Assembly (NCBI GenBank): GCA_910592205.1
Contig: CAJVPJ010000366.1
Coordinates: 1-26,932, forward strand
Source of the DNA: Paraglomus occultum
Lineage: Eukaryota; Glomeromycota; Glomeromycetes; Paraglomerales; Paraglomeraceae
DNA length: 26,932 nt
Direction of reading: 5' to 3'
Within the stretch, counting starts at the first letter, position 1, and the number at the start of each line of letters is the position of its first letter. Made by a program: the position numbers and the translations under genes. Below, one piece after another: positions 10,646-22,526 of the stretch. Below the pieces are notes generated by a model. That model did not search any database. It was not told where the DNA came from and saw only the letters and a program-made list of their open reading frames with translations.

Positions 10646-11497
10646 CCCATGCGTTTGCGAAACAAAGGATATATATCAAATGTTGAACTCGTGATCAATC
10701 CATCAACAATACAACTTGGCAGTCATGAGAAAGTGATTTTGATTTATGACATCATGACCGCCTTTTTATCTATGGTGATACAAAATGTATGTAAAAATTG
10801 GGGTAAGAAACGGAACGGAAAAGAAACGAGATGAGATATTAATATGCCACACACAAATACACACTTGCACATTTTAATAATGATGGCGTATGACAACATA
10901 TCCGAGTATGTAGTAAGAGAACGAGTCATAAACTTGTGAATATGCTTATTGGCATTACCCTCTTTATTATTAACAATCGCTTATCTCTCGTTATTCCTTA
11001 CCATTCTTAATTAAACTCTACACTACATATATGCATGGCAAAGCGTACAAAATAATGTGTTAACATAACTTGATATAATACAAAATGGTACGTTGCGGTA
11101 CGATATGATACGTTACGGTACGTTACGATACGTTACGATGATGTTGGTTTATTATTATGATTCGGTATGATATAATACAGCAATACAACGCATCACAGCA
11201 ACAGTGCAGTACAGTACAGCACACACATTATCGGGCAGTGCAAATCGCTTATACTCGCGAGTGTCGTTGTGTGGGATGAATTGGGAGAGTCATGAAATTT
11301 TCGGGAATGATTCATATCTGTTTAGCAGGTTTTAATCGATTAACCGTCAATACAAGATGCAATGACATAATTGTATTTTAATTTACCCTAAACTTTATTC
11401 TTTACACATGAAGTCAATCGGAAAGGAAAACGCGTGATAATGTTCGAAAGGCTGATTCTGTAAAAAGATGATCAGGTAATAATAGAAACAACGTAAC
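10646..11497. other. Intergenic stretch without a recognisable gene
   Basis: No family-like reading frame is visible. It contains the ACGTTACGATACG repeat at 11086-11142, listed separately. Confidence 0.45.
11086..11142. repeat. GGTACGTTACGATACGTTACGA repeat
   Basis: A run of ACGTTACG(G/A)TACG words, five to six copies of a 10-11 bp unit. It is CpG-rich for this A+T-rich window. Confidence 0.65.
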
Positions 11498-11653
11498 AAC
11501 ATCAAATAACATCAACATATCAACATCAAATAACATCAACATATCAACATCAAATAACATCAACATATCAACAACATCACATATCAACATCAACAACATC
11601 ACATATCAACATATAAACATCAACATAATAATAACATCAACATATCAACAACA
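11498..11653. repeat. 24-bp CAACAT minisatellite
   Basis: Three consecutive near-identical 24-bp units (11498, 11522, 11546) built on AACATCAAATAAC / ATCAACATATC, followed by decayed copies to about 11653. The minus-strand frame reads DMLMLFDV repeated, purely because the unit length is a multiple of three. Confidence 0.75.
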
Positions 11654-12396
11654 GATTCTTTTTTTGACTTGCAGTTAATTGATCAATTTTCTACAACAAC
11701 AATAATACATTGCTATTGTTGAAAGTCTTCCCCTCCTGTCCCTTCCAAATGTCGATGACGACATGATGCTGTGCAATTTCATGAATGTCTCAATTAACTC
11801 TAATGAACGAACGTGAAAATTTAAAGTTTAATATGTTCATTGACTACTATGTATATTCGATTAAAGGAATTCGGGGTATGGATTCGCACATGCACAAGTA
11901 AATATGTATGCAACATTCGAACCCAATACTCCATATCCCCTCTCATCTCACACGATCGTTCACACTCTCCTCGACTATACATAGTTAAAACTAATTTGGC
12001 GCCCAACCCAAACAAATCTAAAAAAAAAATTTTTTTTGTAATCAAAAACGAGGGAAACTCGTGTTCATCTATTTTTCTCCAATCATCCAATAAGATATAT
12101 GTTATACAAGCTGCAGTGAGATCTCTTTTTTCCCCCCCTTTTCCTTTCCAGTCATCTCTCTCTCTGTATCTTTATATGCAGGCGGACCATTCATGTTCAA
12201 CAAACTTTTTTTGCTTGGGTATTACTTGATAAATCGAGAATAACATGGGATTTTTTTTGCTTCGAGTAGAGGTGATAAAGGGGGAAACAGTGCATAGTGT
12301 GTCTAGCGTAATTTAGTCAAAAGCAGATGAAATCATCCTTACCCTAGTCTGGTTACCTTGTCGAGTAATGAGGTTGAATCGAAATCACAGCATGGT
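11654..12396. other. Intergenic stretch without a recognisable gene
   Basis: Two overlapping open frames on opposite strands (about 11821-12229) share an A10T8 block at 12020-12037. Neither shows a known domain. Left unassigned. Confidence 0.4.
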
Positions 12397-12912
12397 TCAC
12401 ATGCAACATGTCCTACTGCAGTAAAGAAAAAAAAATTGTATATGGTAGTTATAATGGGTTAAATAAGTAACAATAGGTTTATCATTTTCATGAGACTGGC
12501 ATTTTGTGGATTGCGACCATGTGGTTCTCGAACGAATTGCATCAAGGTATCGTTCAATACCAACTTTATTTCCACATGTTTAATCAAACCATTTCAACAA
12601 GACATTCACTAGACTTTTTGACATTGAGCTTTTTGTGACAATAGTGAGACGGTCGTCAACGGCTAATGGAAAGCGCACACGTAATAAATGCCTCACTATA
12701 ATGTCTCAATGGTTTGTTTCGAGACCCACTGTTTGATTGCATCGCGCGTCGAAAAAACGTTTAACGATTAAACATGCAAGCCAGAATTCAGTTGTATAAG
12801 AGACGTTATTAACAAGAATGACAGGGTCATAATATCCATGAGAGTGATTCACCCAGCAGATGAGAAGATCCTTTAACAATGACTGTATTTGTAGTACATT
12901 AGTAAAGCACAT
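12397..12912 (-). pseudogene. Decayed coding frame of unknown family
   Basis: On the minus strand one frame runs from 12912 to 12397, 172 codons, broken only by TGA at 12706-12708 and TAA at 12580-12582. A+T-rich random DNA would give about ten stops. The translation has normal, non-repetitive protein composition, with pieces such as WLACLIVKRFFDARCNQ, RHLLRVRFPLAVDDRL, LVNVLLKWFD and IERYLDAIRSRTTWSQS. Both stops could come from C-to-T change of CGA and CAA. Upstream, near 12970, TTCTTTTTCATAG looks like an intron 3' splice site in the same orientation, so the ancestor may have had introns. I do not recognise the family; a transposase or an old duplicated gene is possible. That it was coding is inference from frame openness. 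Confidence 0.45.
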
Positions 12913-13259
12913 GATGTGACAGTCTAATAATTGTGATCACAAGCAGAAAAGTATAGTGATGAGACTCATTGACCTATGAAAAAGAAAACACACTATTAAT
13001 TTTAGTCATGCTAAGAGGAAACTGTATGATTCACAGAGATCTACCAGTACCAGCTCACATTTATCATAAATTATGTCAGCCTGATAATTATAAATTTTAT
13101 TGAAAGGCTTATTACTATTAGGGAATGCACAGCCATATACTTGTGCTGTATATCACATGATGGTAGTCTGTTATTTTAATAATTAAATTGATAACAATAA
13201 CTAAATTACTGAGCAATGAATAAAGTTTATACAATTATTAAGGTTATTGCAAAACTAAG

Positions 13260-13901
13260 ATGGACAACATGCCAAGCAATTCGAGTGTTCTAGTTGCATT
13301 AATCGAAACCGCCTTACCAATAAGTATTCTTGTCAGCCTATATATATACAACGCCTTTTGGTCAAAAATATTTATTTATTTGACGCGATTTTGCAGTCGT
13401 TTAAAATGTTGCACATTGTTGCGAATACTACTTTCACTGTGAAAGCGATGACGATGGACTTGGTCTTGTTGTTGTCGACAAGACTTATAGTATAACGTTT
13501 CTCTCAAAAACATAAAAGATAGCTACCCACCACATGACCTAATAGACACTGAACATCTGGATCGGACCAATCATCTTGCTAATCAACAAGATTATATCAA
13601 GACTTTGATCGATGTCCGCCAAGTTCTGGAAAAGGCCTTGGCGATCACCACTACTCCACAATGACATCAACCCGGGTAAAGCATTGCGGAAGCGTTGACA
13701 ACACTAAATTACTAATACCGAGATGATGGGCTAGCTAGATCAGCCCGCGGAAAGATTATCGTAAACGGAAAATACCGATGGAAAAACGATAACACGACTA
13801 AACGAACCAATCCACGTCCATAAATTGTCAACGAACTTCTCGGCGGATTGAATGCGTATTACTATGACGCACGGTTTCCCGAACCCCCTTACATTGTGTA
13901 A
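13260..13901 (+). pseudogene. Broken gene chain, membrane-anchored protein of unknown family
   Basis: Three consecutive frame segments on the plus strand. The first is 13260-13442: 60 codons from ATG, with a hydrophobic helix around IETALPISILVSLYIY and a second around FWSKIFIYLTRF. The second follows in another frame near 13395-13485 and includes DDDGLGLVVVDKTYSITF. The third is 13491-13901, 137 codons in one frame with four stops (13662 TGA; 13677, 13713 and 13821 TAA), reading for example DLIDTEHLDRTNHLANQQ, IKTLIDVRQVLEKALA, RGKIIVNGKYRWKNDN and LNAYYYDARFPEPPYIV. The segments have ordinary globular composition. The stops may come from CAA or CGA by C-to-T change. Joining the segments into one ancestral gene is inference. 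The family is not recognised. Confidence 0.4.
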
Positions 13902-14420
13902 GATCTAAACTTTAATAAGGGACTCTAGATCGGTAATTCAGGAAATGAAAAAGTGAAAATCGTGCTTTTCTTGGCATATATAGCGCAGAGATTTAAACTT
14001 TAGGCTTAGGTCCACGGACCTTTGTCAAAACCATGCTAAATTTGCTTTTATAACCTTTCTCCTCATTGGAAACATAATTACTTTTGCTGGGGGCGTGCTG
14101 CTTAACTTGCACATTTAATGTAAAGATAATTAACTTTTCCCCTGTTATAAACCCTCCCGTGTTGCGGTTCCACTAATTACGCGTTTCAAAACTACATACC
14201 CATTTAAAAAGAATGCTGTCAAAATGTCGAGTATTTTAATCCCTGCATATTAACGTTAATACTCGTGCCAGATATGGAATGTTTTACAATTATTTGTAAA
14301 AGATACGTCACCAATATACAGTTATTGAGAGTCGCACAACGGCAATTAGTGCAATAATGACTTGCTCGCTAAACTTTGAGAGAGAGAGAGATCACTTTAG
14401 ATTATAGCTTATAGACAATA
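13902..14420. other. Upstream region of DOP1
   Basis: About 500 bp between the broken frame and the DOP1 start. It contains no gene. A (GA)7 tract at 14377-14391 lies some 30 bp before the ATG, and the start context is CAATAATGGAC. No confident TATA box is seen. Confidence 0.4.
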
Positions 14421-17400
14421 ATGGACAAGAACAAAAAAGACCCTCGGTACAGAAAATACGAGTCACAGATAGAGAGGACACTATCCTCGTTTGAAAAAGA
14501 AATAAACGAATGGGCCGATTTCATTACATTCCTCGATAAACTGTTAAAGGTAACTAACTTGGCCAGTGATCTCAACAATCAACGTTGCCAATGTGTCATC
14601 AATCAGCTCAATTTCTATACCACCTAACTTATTCAATTCGATGGTCACTTGGCAGACGTTCAAAACCTATTCCGATATTCCCGTAATACCGCGGAAACTA
14701 GTAGTCGCAAAGCGTCTTGCACAATCAATGAATCCCGCTCTTCCCCCCGGTATACATCAGAGAGCGCTTGAAGTTTACAAAAACATTTTCAGCATCATAT
14801 CTACAGATCAACTGGCGGATGATCTGCCGATTTACTCGCAAGGATTATTCCCATTTCTTCAACATGCGGCCACGAAAGTAAAGGTATGTTATCACGGATA
14901 GTATGTATGTGCACGTATACGAGTATATGCACGTATACGAGTATGCGCCAACACGTTTTTGCACTTAAAGGCTTGCTATCGATTGTCTTTTGCTACGCCT
15001 TGTCATAATGCTGATTCTATTCATATTATACATTACACAAGCCATCATTACTGGAACTGTTTGAGAAATATTACTTACCGTTAGGAGGGCGACTACGGCC
15101 AGTAATGAAGGCGTTTATTACTGCACTGCTTCCCGGTTTGGAGGAAAAAGGCAGCGAATCTTTTGACAAGGTTGATCAAAGAAATTTCGTTTGATCAAAT
15201 CAAAGCACAAATTTATTATTTTTGGTGCTAATGACGTGTCTATATCATCCAGGTGCTTTCTTTGCTCAATTCTCTATCAGCATGTGTGGAACTGAGCTAT
15301 TTTCTTCAGAGTATGTGGCTAGCCATGATTACATCTCCTTCGTTGAGAGGTCCCGCGTTAGAGTACTTGTCGCGAAGAATGCCCAAGATAGCTTCGAGAG
15401 AAGGTAAAGTTGGCGACGACGTTATCTTTATACGACGTGTCACTGTTGTTGGATTACCTGTCTTATTGTATTGTTCTTTTTATGTGAGATGTGGCAATGA
15501 TGTTGGGCGACGATGCTGGAATCATGGTCAGAGCATTTGCTGCAACTCTTGGTGATGAACAAGATTTAATCAAAAGAGAGTTACTACAGCTACTAGTCGA
15601 ATTCTTTCCATTGAAGAATAAGAACGCTGGAGAGTGAGTATTTTGAGATGATTCATACAATTTAACCATAACTAGAATTTTTTTTTCTCCTCCCCAAGTT
15701 TAATTTTATCATCCCCTGTTTTTCTTTTTCTTTTTCTTTTTCTGTCTTTAGCTGTATTCTCTAACATATTATTGTTTATAAGAGTTTTGGACCAAGATGA
15801 TCTCATATTGCTCATGAAATCAGCTATAGCAGTTGTCTTGCGGAAAGAAATGTCACTCAACAAGAGACTATACAATTGGTTATTGGGTCCTGAGGATAAT
15901 GAAAATAGAGTGCAGTATTTTGAAGAGTATGGAAAGGCTGCAGCGGTTGCGGCATTGAAGGTATAGCTGGCTCTGAAATCGCAGCAAGACCAAAATATAT
16001 TTGATGATTAACATGCCGTTTCTTTTTCGGATCCTGTACCCAGTCTTGTTTCTTTTCAAAAACAAAAAGTCTAGCTACGGCTCAACAACCATACAAGATG
16101 CTTATATCTCTAATGGATAAATGGGAAATCGGGTATCCCATCGTACAAGAACTTTTAATTGACGTGCTGGTATCGCTTAGGTCACATGTACAGAATTCAG
16201 AATTTGGAACGGACGTAAGTCTGATTTTATTGAATTACCCCTTAACATGACGTAAAGTAATCTCTAACACTTGGATGTTTATCATTTTCAAGCTTTTACA
16301 AACAGCCAACATGTTCTTAGAGATGGTCCCCCCTTATTTGATATGGATGAAGCTATATGCATTGGTCATGGATCATTTCCCGAGCGATGATGGCAAAGAC
16401 ACTGAGGTTTGCATACGAAACCGAAATTACTGATTGGAAAATGTGCGATTTTTAAATATTTTATTTCACAGGCCTTGGATTTGGTTGATTTTATTTTGAC
16501 ATCGCTAACATTACACGAAGAAGAAATACAGCAAATACATCTACCCATGTTTCTGACGGCTCTACTTTGCAAGGCGGAGGTATGGTACGACTGGGGTGGT
16601 GTACATAATATTGTATTCTTCAGTGCGATTGACTTTTACTTTTCGCTCTAGTCGTTAGCAAATAGTACGGACTTTACTTCTTATATCTCGCAAATAGAAT
16701 CAGCACTCCGGCTTGCCCTTGATCTGCTCAAGCGTATTCCGCGCTATGTATTTCAGCAATCGAGACACGTTCAAGAGCCCAATGGAACCTTTAGAAGTAG
16801 TACACCACGACCGCCAAATAGTACAGATCAGGGAGACGCTCAGATAGCACATTTTGTATACGGGACAGACGCAGTGAAATATGTAAACGATTTTTACATG
16901 TATAAAGCAGAATCAGCCAATGGAACTCAATTTGCCAGTATTAATGGAATAGAATTTATTGGTGAGCTGCTAAAAGCAGTACAGGGATTTTTAGAGAGAG
17001 TAATTACCAGATGTATTATATGCAAAGAGGAAACAATAGATCCGGAAGCAGTTTCAACAATACTAGAGCAGGGATGTACTCTAATCAGAGAAATATCAGA
17101 ACATTTTGCAATCAATCTCCACAAGCAACAGTCAACCACTCATGAACAGACAAGCAACCAAATACACATGATCAAAGATTCATACTCGATATCTTCAGCA
17201 TGGATATCCGAACTGCTTAAATGCTGCTACAAAGTTGACAACTTTGATATCATTGATTCATCGCTATCCACAATAATCGATCTGATTACTAATAAAACGC
17301 TGTTATCGCCAGAAATTCTCGAGCCCAAACATCAAACGCGTCTGATAGTTTCAAAGCTATGGTCATTCTTGTCTGCAGATAACTTGGTGTACCACTGTAG

Positions 17401-20400
17401 ATCAGTAGAGCTGATCTGGTTGCTGCATAGAACATCTCAGACAAGATACGTTGAATCCATCATGTCGGAATATCTCGTTGATAAAGATGCTCGACAGAGA
17501 ACGCAATCGTACGAACGTTTTGGCGTGTTCTGGAAACTGTCTGAAAATCACTTGGATCTGAGCACTGAATTTCAGCAACCAACCTTCTTAATGTTGGACA
17601 CACTGCAAGACAAGACTCCGGTCAATCGCAGAGCGGGAGAGAGTTGGATGAGGAGTAATCATATGTCGTACATTAAACTAATAAGCCCGATACTAAATAT
17701 TTTGTGCGATTCCGAGATCCAACACTATATCCCATCTCAAGCTGATGGAGAGAGCGCGATTATATTTTACCAACGACCATTTAGTCAGGCGCAAGTAAAC
17801 TATGCCTTTGAGACATTGATTGCGATATGCAAAGTGGGTGGAAGTGGATTTTTAAAGTCACTCCGAAACTCTGTCGCCATAGGCCGAGAATCAGATACAG
17901 TGTCAAAATGGAGTCGAGAATTTTTTATCACTGGAACTAGTTACACGAACGTATTAATCAAGATAGCCATAAGATTCATTGAAGCGGAATTTGACGAGCA
18001 AAGCGATGAAGAACAAAAGAGGTGGAACGAATGTATTCATATGCATGCGACAGATTTTTTGAATTTACTGCTAACCAAACCGATCGATTCCGATATGTTA
18101 TACTTTATACATGATAAAGTGTTAAAGAAGATGTTATTCTGTATTGAGATGAACAGACTTGATCTGCAAACGCGACTATTGCACGTACTGCTCTCGACAG
18201 TCATGACCGCGTCGGCGGCATCGACAAAGACGCCCAATGGCGCGCATGGGACGCCAAAGCGTACTCTATCAGAATCATCTCAGTTCTTGGACAGTCCTTC
18301 GACTTTTGCATCTGCTTCCGAAGACAGCAAGGAGAAAATGACAGTGTCATCGCCGCTATTCGTGAAAGTAATATTATTAGCGTTATCACGGCCATCGAAT
18401 AGACCCTTGCTTCAACAGTGGACGGATTTCATTCTTACATCTCTTCCCTGTTTCAAAGGGTCGTTCAACACGGTACTAGTGCCTGTCCTGCAGTGTATAT
18501 GCGAACAATTGACCAAATGGCATACAGACATGAACGTAACATATGCAAGCGCTTTTGCATCATTATCGAAAAAAGATTCTGACGGCAATACCAAAGATGC
18601 ATCCGGACAATTGACATCCAATCATGTAACCTTGTCCCAGACAAGTGATTGGGATTGCGTATGCTTATTGAATGGTCTGGAGAGGATAGTAATGTTTTGC
18701 TTGACTGACAATATCACATGGGATGAAAACGATGGCATCAGCACGCCGATTACGCCAAGCGGTGGAGGCTTGAGTAACATAGTTACCGGAGTATTTGGCT
18801 TTGATACGCCAACGGAGGTTGTTTCATCCGAGCAGAAGGTATACTAGTTGCATCATCAATATTTCATGTTGAGATCGCGCCCCGATTCGACTAATCGACA
18901 ATGTTGTCGACTATCATGACTTTTCTAGCCGCGTGACTACGTTCTCTGTTACGTCTTTCCCAGCATCGCGTCCATTATTCTCGATATATGGTCGTTATCC
19001 AAAGCACATTCTTTTCCTCGGCCGTCCAAGATTGCAGTAGATCCGTTCCATTTGTCATTTTTGCACATGTGTGATAAAGTGAAAGCGAGCATCCGTAAAA
19101 TGCTTGAAAAACTGTACAAGAACCAAAAACCCGAATTACTCGAGGCGTTTGTCGAGTTGTGGTTTATTAATTCGAGTGCAATAGATGGATCTGAGGTATG
19201 TTGTTGGCGAGTTTGTTGACATAATCGGCAGCAATTAGAAAGGACCTGTAAACGTAATAACCGGGACATTTTATTGGTTAGGATCAGCATAGTAGCGAAG
19301 CGACGATTGCGGTCATTGAAGTTTTAAAGCACATTCCCAGCTGCACTACACAAAAAGTTATCATTACTTTACTAGAAAGCGCACGAACGAGATCATCTGG
19401 ACTTGCGATACCAAGAACGAAACGGCCCTTTGCCAAGTCTAGTAGACTGTATGATATTTTAAATATTTAGACTGTATCTCTGCTGCGACTCTTTCCTCTT
19501 ATTAAACCTTTATGATTTCTTTTTTTAATATATCCTGGCCGCGTACGGCTTATTTTTGACAGTTCGGACGTGCTTATACTAAGGTTCTTGGAAACATACT
19601 GCGAAAATCTGGATCAGTATGATGCTTTGGTAGAAGTTTGGCCGTACTGCTTGGCATATTCGAAAGACATAATTTCACAAGCAAATGGATATAAATATCT
19701 TTTCCCATCGCTTATGAGGTTCATTCATTCTGTCGTTGACAAGTTGACAACTACTTCATGCTTTGAAGACAGAAAGATGAGGAAAGATATGCAGGTTTGT
19801 TTGTGTGCTGGGTTGGTGAGAACGTTGTAGGGAATGTCAAGTGAGATACTGTAGGACTACAAAGGCTTTTCTCTTCCCCCATGATAGGACAATTATCAAC
19901 GAGTTTTGGAGAATTGCATATTTATTGCCGGGAAATCGTTTGATCAAGGCCTTTGGATCAGGCGATCGACTCGCGATGACGAGGAATCGAGCGAGATTCT
20001 GGATGGTAATTGACTGTTTCGTTTGAAATAACGACGCCAGAATGAACCAGATATTAATGCAAGCATTTGCATTGTTAGGCTTGGAGAGTAAAGATTCTGA
20101 TCCCAATCGCTCTAGCACTCCAATGTTGGATGAAAAGAAATTGTCTTCCAGAACTAAAGAAGAGATTCTAATCGATCAGGTTTTTGTCACTGCATAAGCC
20201 TACACTTGTTATTATCATTTGTGTTGTCTTTACGACTTTTAACTCAATGAGATGACTTTTATTGTCCACTCGCACAGGTTAATCAACACTTGGCAAGTGT
20301 CATCATTCCCAATATCAGACGTTTAATACAAGATCAGACAGGAATAAATCAAATGATATATAATATGATGTATTATGTGATAACTCCTGCCCTAAAAAGT

Positions 20401-21860
20401 CGTGGAAGGTAGGAATTTTTTTTACGTGTTACAGTTATCCAAGTGAAATAATGAACTGATCAAGTTGATATCGTCTCTAGCACAAGTAGTAATCGCGTGA
20501 TCCTTGATCAGCTTGTGGAAATATCAAAGATTCCCTTTGCTAGCAAATGGCGGAAAGAAGTATGGGAATTATTTATGGACAATCGTTTTTTCAACATGGG
20601 ACAAAATGCATCCAACAAGTGGCAAACAATCATACAGACTATTATGTTGTCTGAAAAAGAGCGCTTTGCTGAAATATTGGGTAATTTTTAATTCATTGAC
20701 GCGCTAGGCTCGCATGACAATTGATGAATATCAACTCAATATGGTTCCATTCTATTCTCCCGTTGTTGTTAACCGTTTCAATAGGTCGTATTTCAACGTC
20801 TCCAGCTAATGGCCTCTTTATGAGTAAAGATCAAGAAACACTAAATCGAGCATTAAACCTTCGGAGGCTCTCGTATATAATTTACTCTGGCAGGGTAGAC
20901 CAATATAGTCTACAGTTGCCTAGCGTGCAAGAAAAATTAGTCGAATTGCTAAAATTAGAACAAACAGAATTGGTTCACGTGGAGGTTAGTTTCCTGTGAC
21001 TTTGTACACTGTTTCTTTCGTTTCTAACTATAAATCTTGTAGATATATCTGTGTCTACGAATATTACTTTTGAGACTGTCAAAGAAGCCATTGTCAACAT
21101 TCTGGCCCATTATATTGACGGAATTAGTAAGTATCAAATATCAGTTTCGCGCCGTCAATTCTACATGTTATTAATCATTTGATAAATAGGTGCGCCTATT
21201 TGGATCATTCTTGCAAAAGATTGACGATCGGCCAGAAACGGCAAACATTTTCTTGGCTGCATGTAAATTTTTGGATTTATTGTTCGTTCTTCGAAACGAT
21301 GATTTTCAAGTGTAAGCATAAGATTCTGTTAACTGAGGTTCGCTTGCACAGATGATGGATAATTCAACGTCAATTCGTTTCTTGCATATACAGATATGAA
21401 TGGATATTCATCAGAGACACTATCGATGTTATAAACCATTCATTGGAATGGTCACCGTATGCATTGATGGATAGATTGGGTGAAAAATTCGAAGATGGAC
21501 AACATGATGTAAGATATCTCCTATGTAACAACAGAGTCAATTGACCATTCTCTTGCCTTGTTGCTTACCTGTTATATAATTCTCGTTTTACAGAATTATC
21601 ATGTTCCCATACATCCAAATACGTCAGCAATTTCGCCGTCCAAAGGTGAATTCAAGCGTCCAATGCTCATCGCGAAATCTATTACAAGCATACGACAACT
21701 ATCTTTTTTTGTTCGACATATATCTCTCTATGTCTATCAATCAACCTACACTCTGGCTAAACCCGATTTAGCATATATCGAACATTTACTAAAGAATGAC
21801 CTGTTAGAGGGTGGGGATGGGGAAGATGGTAATGCTTTGGGAGTTAATCAGGATGCGTAA
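14421..21860 (+). CDS. DOP1: DOP1/Dopey, Golgi-endosome membrane traffic protein (22 exons)
   Basis: Exons: 14421-14549, 14656-14883, 15042-15170, 15253-15403, 15489-15633, 15783-15960, 16044-16214, 16293-16406, 16472-16579, 16652-18838, 18929-19195, 19282-19448, 19563-19794, 19888-20005, 20079-20179, 20278-20408, 20481-20680, 20785-20984, 21043-21126, 21190-21311, 21394-21508, 21594-21860. They total 5544 nt, 1847 aa, one frame throughout. The N terminus ([56 protein letters not shown]-type block, [11 protein letters not shown]) is the Dopey N domain, residues about 1-320. The C-terminal third keeps family blocks such as [46 protein letters not shown] and ACKFLDLLF. In yeast Dop1 works with Mon2 and the flippase Neo1 at Golgi and endosomes, and the length resembles yeast Dop1 (about 1700 aa). 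All introns are GT-AG. Exon 3 has a weak donor (GTTGAT). For exon 15 an acceptor at 20064 also keeps frame, adding five residues; 20079 was preferred because it gives LDG. Confidence 0.93.
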
Positions 21861-22164
21861 GGATGTGTTGTGGGGATGTTGGATTGGGACAAGAAACGCT
21901 AAGGAGAGCGGATTTAGAACTTTATGTAACATTTAATTACTTATAATAATAGTACAATACCATGACGAAAACATTAGGATTAAAATAAAGATACTTTCTG
22001 ATAGAATTCTTTAAAGTACAATAATAAAGTAACAATAATAATATATCAAAATTAATAGTGTTCTAATAGTAAAATGTACAATGATCATTTAATTTGTCAA
22101 ATGTTAATGTACATTCCAAACAGTTATTTCTGGTTCAAATTTAACCTTATAACAAAGATTGTCA
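21861..22164 (+). other. DOP1 3' region with poly(A) signal
   Basis: A+T-rich spacer between DOP1 and the 5S gene. AATAAA occurs at 21984-21989, about 125 bp after the stop codon, with another AATAAAG near 22024. Either may serve for DOP1 polyadenylation. No other feature is seen. Confidence 0.45.
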
Positions 22165-22282
22165 GCTACGGCCATACACAGTGAAAAGCACCGGAACCCG
22201 TCCGATCTCCGCAGTTAAGCCACTGGTGGCCTGGTCAGTACTACGGTTGGGGACAACGTGGGAATACCAGGTGCCGTAGCTT
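22165..22282 (+). rRNA. 5S ribosomal RNA
   Basis: About 118 nt. The ends pair as helix I (GCTACGGC at 22165-22172 with GCCGTAGC at 22273-22280). The interior carries the conserved fungal stretches GCACCGGAACCCGTCCGATC and CCGCAGTTAAGCC, the second covering the internal control (A-box) region used by TFIIIA/RNA polymerase III. TTTT follows at 22281-22284, a minimal Pol III terminator. The gene stands alone, 304 bp after DOP1 on the same strand, rather than in a tandem array, so 5S genes are probably dispersed in this genome. The loop C to helix V part (CCACTGGTGGCCTGG, GGTTGGGGACAACG) differs from the textbook fungal sequence, so it may be a variant or weakly functional copy. Confidence 0.93.
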
Positions 22283-22526
22283 TTGCTTTGAACCAAAATT
22301 TTAGTATCACCTCCAAACCGAAGGGTGACGATTTATAAGTTGCGAATAGACATAAAATTCGATTCAATTCCAAGCCGTCATCAATGAACTAATATTATTT
22401 CGATTGCAGCTGACACATTATCAAGTGCTGTCAGTTACTGGTGCTCTCCCACATTCGACTGACTGAAATACCTATTGTTGGGTGCAACGAAAAAACCGCC
22501 TTTCGAAAATTTGTAAATAAAACAAG
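22283..22526. other. Spacer between 5S gene and gag remnant
   Basis: No gene and no obvious LTR with TG...CA ends. GGTTCAAA at about 22132 and TTTGAACC at about 22288 form an inverted pair flanking the 5S gene, possibly by chance. Confidence 0.35.

Noticed and set aside
11821-12229. Overlapping 89- and 129-codon ORFs on opposite strands
   Set aside because: No domain, composition typical of A+T-rich non-coding DNA, and they mirror each other across an A/T block.
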